A stretch of 64,000 nt of DNA from Mytilus californianus (taxonomy: Eukaryota > Mollusca > Bivalvia > Mytilida > Mytilidae). Numbering within the stretch: position 1 is the first letter of the stretch; every line of letters starts with the position of its first letter. The DNA lies in the NCBI RefSeq assembly GCF_021869535.1, contig NW_026262666.1:372001-436000 (forward strand), written 5' to 3'. Below the pieces are notes generated by a model. It had not been told where the DNA came from and did not search any database. It saw only the letters and a program-made list of their open reading frames with translations. This document shows positions 25,158 to 37,100 of the stretch, piece after piece. The position numbers were made by a program, and so were the translations under genes.

Positions 25158-28100
25158 ACCAAGAATATTTTCTCCATTTGGAACTTATATAATGTAGGAA
25201 CTTCCATTTCATGACATGACTACACTCTGATTATTGACCTTTGTACATGACATGACTACGCTCTGATTATTGACAGATATGCAATATGCAGAGAGGACTT
25301 TTGATAAAAATCGACACGAATCTTACATATAACAGCGCTTACGATGCAATTTTCCATATAATTAATATTTCCAAGGGCATAACTCTTTTAAAGATAGTTT
25401 CTTGACACAGATTTTCAAACTTGTCTGAGACATTGCTGATAATAAGTTTAATAAAAATCTTGCAAGAATTGTACAAGCGAGAGTACATACAAGAATTGAC
25501 AGATGGACAGACCAACAGATGCATAGACGGATGGACAGCCGGTATTTCTATGTCCCCCTCAAAGTTTCGCATGGAGTACAATAACCATCAGTCAATAGCA
25601 TTCACTGTTAAAAGTCACCAGCTAGAGTTATTTTTGGAGGAATTTATACTTTGTGTGTACTGTACATCATAAAACATATTTTGTTGCTATGTATCATAAT
25701 AGCATGAAATCAAGTGTAAAAAAACAGCAGGTACAATTAAACCTGTTTAAACCAATCTGGACTTCAGGTTGGTTTTTTTCAAACTAGACAGGTGCTTGAT
25801 TTTAGCTTGTTACATTATCATGATTATTGAAGAATGTTCATTGTTTGTTTTATTATATACGTTTAGTTTTTAACACAGATTTCAGTCTAAACAGGTTTTA
25901 TCTTGCCTGTCTCGTCTGGTTCATATTCAGTTTTTGTTAGTTCTTAATGTTTTTCGAATTTTGGACACTTTTGTTTTTAACAACAGATCTTTCAATATTT
26001 CTGTAAAATTAATTAACAACTTTTACAGTTCACAAAAAGTGATTCATTTAAAAGTATTTACATTGTATCATAGGTCAAATTTATTTGTTCAGTGTATGTT
26101 CAATGGTGTTAATATGTCCTTTGATTGAGTTAAGCTATTTCAGTTGATATTTTATAGTGTGTCTTTCTATGTTGTGATGTTACACTATTGTTTCAGAAAA
26201 AGGGTGAAGGTTTGGTACCATTAAAACGTTTAAACCCGCTGCATTTGTTTGCACCTGTCCTAAGTCAGGAATCTGATATTCAGTAGTTGTCATTTGTTGA
26301 TGTGGTTCATAAGTGTTTCTCGTTTCTCGTTTTTTATATAGATTAGACCGTTGATTTTCCTGTTTGAATGGTTTTACACTAGTAATTTTGGGGGCCCTTT
26401 ATAGCTTACTGTTCGGTGTGAGCCAAGGCTCCGTGTTGAAGACCGTACTGTGACCTATAATGGTTTACTTTTATAAATTTTGACTTGGATGGAGAGTTGT
26501 CTCATTGGCACTCATACCACATCTTCTTATATCTATTAACCACAACCTTAAGGAGTCAACAATAATTTCATAAACAATGAAAAAAGATACCAGCAAAAAA
26601 AAGAAACTTCCATTTTAAATCAAGATTTTTTTCTAATGTCTGTCAAAGATGTATTTCTTTCACCATTTTAAAACAAATATAACTCTTAAATTTACAAACC
26701 TTCTGATGTACAAATAATTTTCCCTATTTCTTCTTCCCTACACATCCTTGTCAGAGCAATAGCAGCTTTTTGTTGTACCCGTTCACAAGCTGATATTTCT
26801 GAAGCTGATTTGTAATCAGCAGGACAAATACTTAATAGTTCTAAACACAAACTAATTCCATTATTGTTTATTATACAAGGTCTACACATGTCTACTGCTA
26901 CCATGTTAGCTAATACTGTCACAACCTGCCAAAAAAATGCAATGAGAGAATATTATAACTGGAGCATCTAATATGCATAGGAGGGAGAAGGGAAGAAAGG
27001 GGGTGGGGTGTGTGGGTACCTGCAAACTTTTGTTTTTCATTCAATGTTTTGTACATAAATTTAGACAAAAGTTTCTTGTTTGCCATTTGTCATGTTATGG
27101 CCTTTTATAGCTTGCTATGAGGTATTGGTTTTGCCCACTGTTGAAGGTCATAATGTGACCTACACTTGCTAACTTCTGCGTCATTTGGTCTCTGATGGAA
27201 AGTTGTCCCATTGGCAATCATATCACAGCTTCTTATTTTTTATATATATATGACCTATTTTAAATGGTTGAATTATCTTCCATTATCTTTGAATCTCCTG
27301 GATAAATCTTTGAAATTACTAGTCAAACCAACTGAATAAATACAATATTTTTAAGGTTCCAACTGAATATAAAAATACTGATTTTACTAAGCAGTCTATC
27401 TGCTTCCTGTCTTATACAGATTCCATTTTTTTCATGGATTATCATATTCATTTGACAATTGGTATTTATATTGGCATGTTATCAGCAGATTCAGAGTATG
27501 GCGTACGTCCATTAATAATAACTCTTGACCCTAAGCATGTTAACTAATTGCACTTGAACAGTAGTGATGTAATGCATTGGCTGTTTGAGAATACAGATTA
27601 TATAAACAAATCGGTTGTAGAGGCAAAAATGCATCACATAATAGTTCCTTAGAAAAATGTGATACAAAAATTGCATGAGCTAGACAGACATAGAAAATTA
27701 GTATATCCTCTCCTTCAAAGCAGGGGTATAATGATTAATTCTGCCTGATCTCTAAGTTAAGAAAAAGTAAGACTTAGGTGTATTAAGACCTTAAACTGTC
27801 AATCAATTTCTTTGTTTGTGGATTAAGTAAAAAATTGCATTTTCATGCATTCTTGATTCAACAATTTTGACAAGAATTCTGCATACTAGCCTACAAGATT
27901 TTTTTGCAGTATTTATACTTCCTGGTTCACATATACCCACAAGATTTAAGAAAATTAGTACTTGAAGAATAATTATGAATCCAAAGAATCTAAAAAACTG
28001 ATTCTAAAAACTAACATAACAAGAGTGCAAACGCTGAAATGTCTTGCCTTCTTTACTAATCATTGATATTATGTTTATAGTCCTAAATATAAAGCTTTAT

Positions 28101-31100
28101 TACAACTGTCACAAAAAACTTAACATTAACCAAGTAAACTAAACATTGACCAATGAACCATGAAAATGAGGTCAAGGTCAGATGAAACATGCTAGGCAGG
28201 CATGTACAGCTAACAATTCTTCCATACAACAAATATGGTTGACCTATTGCTTATAGTTTAAGGAAAACAGACCAAAACACAAAAACTTAACACTGAGCAA
28301 TGAACCTTGAAAATGAGGTCAAGGTCAAATAAAACCTGTGTGACTGACATATAGATCATAAAATATTTCCATACACCAAATGTAGTTGAACTATTGCATA
28401 TAGTATTAGAAAAAAAGATCAAATCTCAAAAACTTAACTTTGACCACTGAACCATGAAAATGAGGTCAAGGTCAGATGACACCTGCCAGCTAGACATGTA
28501 CACCTTACAATCATTCCATACACCAAATATAGTAGACCTATTGCATGCAGAATTAGAAAAAAAGACCAAAACTCAAAAACTTAACTTTGACCACTGAACC
28601 ATGAAAATGAGGTCAAGGTCAGATGACACCTGCCAGCTAGACATGTACACCTTACAATCATTCCATACACCACATATTGTAGACCTATTGCATACAGTAT
28701 AAGAAAAACAGACCAAAACACAAAAATTAAACTATAACCACTGAACCATGAAAATGAGGTCAAGGTCAGATGACACCTGCCAGCTAGACATGTACACCTT
28801 ACAATCATTCCATACACCAAATATTGTAGACCTATTGCATACAGTATAAGAAAAACAGACCAAAACACAAAAACTCAACTATAACCACTGAACCATGAAA
28901 ATGAGGTCAAGGTCAGATGACACCTGCCAGCTAGACATGTACACCTTACAATCCTTCCATACATCAAATATAGTTGACCTATTGCATACAGTATAAGCAA
29001 AACAGACCAAAACACAAAAACTTAACTATAACCACTGAACCATGAAAATGAGGTCAAGGTCAGATGACACCTGCCAGTTGGACATGTACACCTTACAGTC
29101 CTTCCATACACCGAATATACTAGACCTATTGCTTATAGTATCTGAGATATGGACTTGACCACCAAAACTTAACCTTGTTCACTGATCCATGAAATGAAGT
29201 CGAGGTCAAGTGAAAACTGTCTGACGGGCATGAGGACCTTGCAAGGTACGCACATACCAAATATAGTTATCCTATTACTTATAATAAGAGAGAATTTAAC
29301 ATTACAAAAAATCTTAACTTTTTTTTCAAGTAGTCACTGAACCATGAAAATGAGGTCAAGGACATTGGACATGTGACTGACGGAAACTTCGTAACATGAG
29401 GCATCCATATACAAAGTATGAAGCATCCAGGTCTTCCACCCTCTAAAATATAAAGCTTTTAAGAAGTGAGCTAACGCCGCCGCCGCCGGATCACTATCCC
29501 TATGTCGAGCTTTCTGCGACAAAAGTCGCAGGCTCGACAAAAACATACCAGTGTTCCCGCCTGCCCTAAATAGAAGGGTGGCCCGCCCTTGGTGCCCTTA
29601 ACCCCGCCCTTCTGCCCTCCAAAGTAAAAGAATGCACCCCTCTGCCTTTTCAAAAAAATTAAATTTCAAAATTTCATGGCTACCGGCATTTCCGGTAAAA
29701 TTGTTACCTGATTGTGTAACACTAATTAACTGACAATGGGATTAAGTTAAATACCTAGTGCTTTGGCAGTTTTATCACCTTTGTTAATGATTGTTTACTG
29801 CTAATTAGTGGATTTAAGATAATTGAACAAATACTAGATATTTAATACAGAATGAAATGTCCACATGTTATCCATTTGTAATGTTTATGTACAGCATGTA
29901 CACCTGAAAAAAATTATTTCAGTAGACATAACATAAAAAATAAAATCTTTTGACAATTTTAAAGGCATACATAGTTTTGACTTAATTGGTAAAAAATGTT
30001 TTGTTTCAAAACCATGAGTATGAGATTTGAAGAGGAATCAAAGAAATTTGTACTTTGAACATAACAAGATTCACTTCCTGTTTTTAATACTTCTTGTATT
30101 TTATAATCCTCCTGACATAGGAGCACTCAACAAATTTATTTTTAACAATGATGGAGAAAAAAGTAACTGTTTATACCTTCTGCAATATATTATTGCATCA
30201 ATATAAAATATGATCATCTCCTGTCTCACCTGTTATAATTATAAAACTCCTTACTGAGGAGCACTTTGGTGTGCACTTAAAAATACTTTTTTGTAACAAT
30301 TCAAGTGATAATAAATAACTCTCAATAACATATATACTATATGTTTGAACAAGTAATTTAAATGTAGATAATTTAATTAAAATCAACATTCAATTTTGCA
30401 TGTATAACTCCATCTTTCAAAACTACTTGTTTATTTTGGTATAAGTTATAAAACATTGAAATTTCTGATGATTATTTTCCATACCAAATGTACAAGTATG
30501 TTAGATTAACATCAAAATGATATGCTTTGCTTCATGGTATGATAATTTGATGAAAAAAAATTCTTACTGGAACCAACATCAAGAACACATTAATTTCTGA
30601 ATATGGTTTAAATACAACTAATGTTCTCCAGCTGAGCCTAGCAATATTCAAGGTAATTTATACACTGTCCAACATTGCCCTTAAAATCTGGGTTATAACG
30701 CTAAAGTGCCCTTTCAGACAACTAGCACCCTTCTGCCCTGTGATTCAAGCTGGAACACTGCATACAATGCAATGCCTACAAAAAATTAACACTTTCAAAT
30801 GACTGACTAAATAATTTGCAAAGGATGAATTAGAATAAAATCTACCATAAAATTCATTTTAAATCCCAATATTTACTTGTGTACTGATTCAATATGTATA
30901 TGACAACCAATATTATGTTGCTAAATACAGCCAAATATGAACACTTTACCTGATCTTTTGCAAAGACAGAATTGGCTATAGGAGTACTGCATGCCTTGAT
31001 TAGAATCCTTGGAGCTTCATATTGGGCTAAAATTTCACAGCCAAGACTGTCCATAAAGGTTATGTTGGCTATAGCTGCAGACGACAACAGGAATATTTCA

Positions 31101-34100
31101 TATGATTCTGTCGTACTGGCTAAACCTACAATCAGAGTGGACTATGAAAATATATACATCAAAATCAATTGTTTAAATCATTCATTAGCAAATATTTGAA
31201 TAAGAGAGGTAAATGGAAATAATATGTGATAAATTTAATGCATTCAAACCGCTTTTCTGAATTAACTTTCATCAGGAACACTCAAAGCCAAACATTTTAA
31301 AGCCAAAGATGTATTAAAATCTGAATACCTGATGAACTTTAGGGACCTAAAGGCTAAAAAGATTAACTTTAAAAAAAATAAAGTGTGCTTTCAATATTTC
31401 GAAGTATTTGAGTAGATCAGTATTATATAAGCAGACAAAACTTTTCCAAGTAAACTACAGGATAGATTATAAAAAATAATTTATTATTTTAAATGAATTC
31501 TTTACACCCAAATATTTCTCAATTCAAACCTGATATTGCCCAAATTAAATCCTGCATAGACCCAATCCAGCATATGTTGGAAAACTCTGAAAATAGGGGG
31601 AAACTGTGTATGACCCATGTGGAAGCACTGTGTATGACCATTACCTAATAAAGACCTGAGTAAATCCTCCATATTGTCTACTAAGTCTGACATCTGTTGG
31701 TAATTCTCCAAACAAGGGGAGGTAATCTGTGCTATGACACCTGCTACTTCACCTCGTACCTTCTCTCCGACTGTTGTATCACATAAAATCTCAATCAAAG
31801 TTTCTACTCCTCCTTCCTGAAATAAAATTAGAAACTAGTTATGTGAAACTCAAAGGTAGGAAAAACAAGAATTTGGAAATATGTTATTTGGCATGTATAC
31901 TTTAAAAGCCAAATGTGTTTTTTCGCTATCTGGCAAAAGTTTGGAAAGCAAACTCCATAAAAAACCTCTTATATGAATCAAAGGTAGCTAAATATATAAT
32001 TTTACAATCGTTCTTTAGAAACATGCATTGAAATATTTCATGGGTCGGATGGACACAATGATGGACGATGGTAAAGCAGCATACCTTCCTCCCTTGGAGC
32101 AGGGGTATAATAATTACCCACAAACCAATGAATTATCCTCTATCAATAAATATTGTCATCCTTGAATCAAATATTTTCACAATAGTTAAACATTTTGAAA
32201 TTAATATTTTTTTTTTTTCCGAGGGTCTACAAACAACTTGTCTGTTTATACTGTATTTTAATGATTCCAGTCGTTTAATACGGCTAATTGTAACAAAATA
32301 CTGAGATTGTACTGTAGATTTATAATTCCAGTGGTTTAATACGGCTAATTGTAGCAAAATACTGAGATTGTACTGTAGATTTATAATTCCAGTGGTTTAA
32401 TACGGCTAATTGTAACAAAATACTGAGATTGTACTGTAGATTTATAATTCCAGTGGTTTAATACGGCTAATTGTAGCAAAATACAGAGATTGTGGTTTAA
32501 TACGGCTAATTGTAGCACAATACTGAGATTGTACTGTAGATTTATAATTCCAGTGGTTTAATACGGCTAATTGTAGCACAATACTGAGATTGTACTGTAG
32601 ATTTATAATTCCAGTGGTTTAATACGGCTAATTGTAGCAAAATACTGAGATTGTACTGTAGATTTATAATTCCAGTGGTTTAATACGGCTAATTGTAGCA
32701 AAATACTGAGATTGTACTGTAGATTTATAATTCCAGTGGTTTAATACGGCTAATTGTAGCAAAATACTGAGATTGTACTGTAGATTTATAATTCCAGTGG
32801 TTTAATACGGCTAATTGTAGCAAAATACAGAGATTGTACTGTAGATTTATAATTCCAGTGGTTTAATACAGCTTATTGTAAAAAAATACTGAGATTGTAC
32901 TGTAGATTTATAATTCCAGTGGTTTAATACGGCTAATTGTAGCAAAATACTGAGATTGTACTGTAGATTTATAATTCCAGTGGTTTAATACGGCTAATTG
33001 TAGCACAATACTGAGGTTGTACAGTAGATTTATAATTCCAGTGGTTTAATACGACTAATTGTAGCAAAATACTGAGGTTGTACTGTAGATTTATAATTCC
33101 AGTGGTTTAATACGGCTAATTGTAGCAAAATACTGAGATTGTACTGTAGATTTATAATTCCAGTGGTTTAATACGGCTAATTGTAGCAAAATACTGAGAT
33201 TGTACTGTAGATTTATAATTCCAGTGGTTTAATACGGCTAATTGTAGCAAAATACTGAGATTGTACTGTAGATTTATAATTCCAGTGGTTTAATACGGCT
33301 AATTGTAGCAAAATACTGAGATTGTACTGTAGATTTATAATTCCAGTGGTTTAATACGGCTAATTGTAGCAAAATACTGAGATTGTACTGTAGATTTATA
33401 ATTCCAGTGGTTTAATACGGCTAATTGTAGCAAAATACAGAGATTGTACTGTAGATTTATAATTCCAGTGGTTTAATACGGCTAATTGTAGCAAAATACA
33501 GAGATTGTACTGTAGATTTATAATTCCAGTGGTTTAATACGGCTAATTGTAACAAAATACAGAGATTGTACTGTAGATTTATAATTCCAGTAGTTTAATA
33601 CGGCTAATTGTAACAAAATACTGAGATTGTACTGTAGATTTATAATTCCAGTGGTTTAATACGGCTAATTGTAGCAAAATACTGAGATTGTACTGTAGAT
33701 TTATAATTCCAGTGGTTTAATACGGCTAATTGTAGCAAAATACTGAGATTGTACTGTAGATTTATAATTCCAGTAGTTTAATACGGCTTATTGTAACAAA
33801 ATACTGAGATTGTACTGTAGATTTATAATTCCAGTAGTTTAATACTGCAAACTGTAGCAAATACTGACCAATAGTTATTTTGGGAAATCAACACAAAAAA
33901 TGTAATTTCTCCCTATATGCATTCAGAATTTGATTAATTATCAGTTATATGGTCACAGATTATTACTTTAGAAATACCAATATCTTACCTTTTCAATTTC
34001 AAATAAACTTTCAGCAACACATGAGATGGTGGCTAATGCTCTCAAAGCTTGACAATGGGCAAACTCTAATGACTCTGTCCGACAGATTTCTAATAGGGCT

Positions 34101-37100
34101 CGTACTCCACCTTCCTACAAATTGTGATGAAAAATCATTTTACAATTTAATTGGGGAAATAAGTTATTTTTTATCTTGTATTTATAAACACAATTCTCCT
34201 TTTATTAATGTTTATAGTTTTTTAGAAAAATAAAAAAACTAAATTAACTTCACTTGATTTAATATACAAAAAAGCTTCTGATTCTGAAGTAACAAACATA
34301 TTGGTCCTTTAAAATGGTTTGATTTTATCCTTTTTTTTAAGAATAATTTATTGGTCAAGGGGAGATAATCAAAATCTGAAAAATTAGTCTATAGAATGCT
34401 TTCATGAACAAAATAAGAGTCAAATCTTAATAGTCCATGCACCTTCCAAACATGTAAATTGCACTGACATATAACTTTTATGTACCTAAAATCTATGAGA
34501 ATAAAGATTCTGTATTTAACCTAAGAAATGTTTGTTACAATTACAATCAAATACCAAATTAATTTAGCATGTGAAGTATTGCTAATTTGTTGATATAGAT
34601 GACCTTACCTTGTATTCATAGCATTTTTTCTTTCAACTCCTCTTTTTTTAATGAAACATGATGAAATCAAAGCAGAGCTGACCCCATTTTACAAGAAAAT
34701 CAGTCATGAATGGTTTTTTTGTAACTAATCAATAAAAATTTTGATATTTTGTCTATTTTTGAAAAGTGTTTGTCGACCTCTGGATGTCTTTTTGTTTTTT
34801 TGCAATGTTGGGTTGCTGTCTCATTGATGTATACCCCACATCTTCCTGTATTTTGTTACTACTGAGACATACCCTTGCTATAATATAACACATATGTTCT
34901 CCTTCCAGCCCTAAAGTGACGATTGTTCTCATAGCTGTGGCAAGGGTTGGTGGTTCATTAGCCTCGTCCAATGTGATAATTATTTTCTACAAAATAAAAA
35001 GAAGTTATATATAGGATAAATTTTGAAAAAGATTTCTATATATAAAATTGTTGAAAAGAATATACCAACTTCACAGTAATTAAAAAAAAATCATTTGTCT
35101 GAATTATTTTTGGCTAATTATATTTTACCAAAACAGACATAGATTTAAGTAAGCTAACACTTCCTAATATTTATATATGTCTTAAATTTTTAATTTTAGT
35201 ATTTGAATATCATATGTATATATTCTCTTTGTAACCTGCGTAAGATGTCCCAGTGATAGATCGACCATTCTACTGAAAGCTTGTCCTAGGAATGTAAGCT
35301 GATTAACAACTGGTATCCGAGATGGATTCTCCTCTGATTTTGCTGCAGTACTGAAATAAAAACAATTAGATGTAGAAAGATTTCATCAGAATTATAAACA
35401 ATTTGTTGAATATTCTTAGCATTGACCATGCTAAACAGTGGCCTTGGTTGACAAAATAGTGCTCTCCTCTTAAAGTAGTACACTATGTCTTCATGATTGG
35501 TTACAATTTTCAAATAATCAATGCATTTAAACAGAACAATATTCTATAAATATCAAAGAGTACTGCTTATTCATATCAGGGTCTGTCAAAATAATGTTAT
35601 CTTTAGCATCTACAATGCAAAACAGTGGCCTTGGTTGATGACATATCATGACACAGTGTGCACTACATCATCAACCTTGGTTACAATTTTCACATAATCT
35701 AGATGGTAGGTTAAATCGCTGAAGACCTTCTGGGAACTGTCAAGATGAAATACAGCAATAAAAGTGCTGTTAATTCAACAATTTGGTTTATGCAAACCAA
35801 CTTATTCTGGATACTTTTTTTTTTACTCTTAACACTTTTCAGCATATTTCACATGAGATTTCAATCATTTTGGACCGGGATTATCTCCCTTTACAAACAT
35901 CCTTTATGTACATCATCAGGTGGTATTCTACATCTGTATAAAGATTCATCAACACAGCCGTTTAGGAGGAGTTGTGCTTACAAGAGACTATTACCACAAA
36001 TAAATTCAATAATGAAGATAGTTTGATTATCTCCCCTTTATCATGTAGGCGTTGTGCTAACAAGGCACATGGACAGACAGGATAACTCCTATATACCCCA
36101 CAAACTTTTTTTGCAAGGAATAGAAATAGTTAACAAGTTTGCTAGATTAATAAGTGAACCAGTGATTATTTTTAATAGGGGAAGGGGTTTCTTCCTATAA
36201 GAAGGTATACACAGACGTGTTGCTGGAATGGGTCCCTTTTTTGACACATCAAATATATCAATGCGTTGCAATTTCACCAAGGTAAAATGTCAATGGGTCT
36301 GACATTTTCTCCTTTTGCAATTAGATTTTTGTATAAATGTTGTTTTATCATTTCAATTCAAATTAAGATTTCATGAATTGCATATGTGATAACTGAGAAA
36401 TGTATGAATGGGTCGTGATTTTGCCATTAAATATATTTATGGGTCATTTTTTCCATAAGAATTCTATATCAATGGGGAAGATTTTTAAAATTTAAGCTGC
36501 ATGTCTGTACCCAAAATCCCATATTGAACCCGTCCCTGGTAAACCATCTGTAAGATAAGATTACCTTTCTACTAACTGGGCAAGCTTGGCACATTCTCCC
36601 ATTACAACTTCTTGTTGCTAAAAAAAACAAAGACAAATAAAATTAATAAACTGAAAAGAGGGGTGTACGTTAATGAGACAAAGACAACTTTTTATTTTAT
36701 CGTGATATTTCTTATCTGAAGAAATTTGCAATGAATAAATCACTCACAAGAATATATAAATTTTTGAAATTTGTTAAAATTAAATTATCAAGACTCTAAA
36801 ATTTTTCGTGAATAAATTAACTGTAACAAATGGATGGAACATGCATGAATTTTAAATTCACAATCAAATATTTAACTTCTAAAAGTATGGAACACCACTT
36901 AAGCCAATTCAAGGGTCGGTAAGAATTTGGAAGATTAAGATGGCTGCCGAGCTGAAAACACTGTGAAAAGTCAGCTCCCAGTTTTTTGCAGTTTTATGTG
37001 TTTTATATGAATTGTTGCATGATAAAAAGTGGATAGACTGATAGATAACAATTTGCTGAATCATTGGATGCCAACTTATGAGAAAAATTTGGTGGAACTT

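Larger units (their letters stand above)
28021..29543 (-). mobile_element. Rolling-circle-like repeat element (147 bp core) in INSC intron
   Basis: Read on the minus strand it opens near 29,543 with 'TTTTTGTCGAGCCTGCGAC', folds into a nested hairpin (29,504-29,538), continues with a (GCC)n tract (29,474-29,489), then about nine copies of a 147 bp unit (29,463 down to 28,130), and ends near 28,021 with 'GGCAAGACATTTCAGCG'. Its ends match those of the insert at 39.58-40.46 kb, but its core is unrelated. Layout suits a pearl-type non-autonomous Helentron; no protein is encoded. The 95-residue ORF in the core is two repeat units in frame, not a gene. Confidence 0.75.

Noticed and set aside
28581..28868. 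95-residue ORF with internal peptide repeat
   Set aside because: It is two 147 bp repeat units read through; neighbouring units are not open.
29334..29653. Overlapping minus-strand ORFs of 70 and 60 residues
   Set aside because: They cross the border between two mobile elements and include the (GCC)n tract.
32250..33867. CRISPR-like array of regular repeats
   Set aside because: The 61 bp units are directly adjacent without variable spacers, in a eukaryotic intron; it is a satellite.
35395..35700. Possible extra INSC exon in a duplicated block ('acagtggccttggttga' at two places)
   Set aside because: Neither copy has a matching phase or family similarity; it looks like a local intron duplication.
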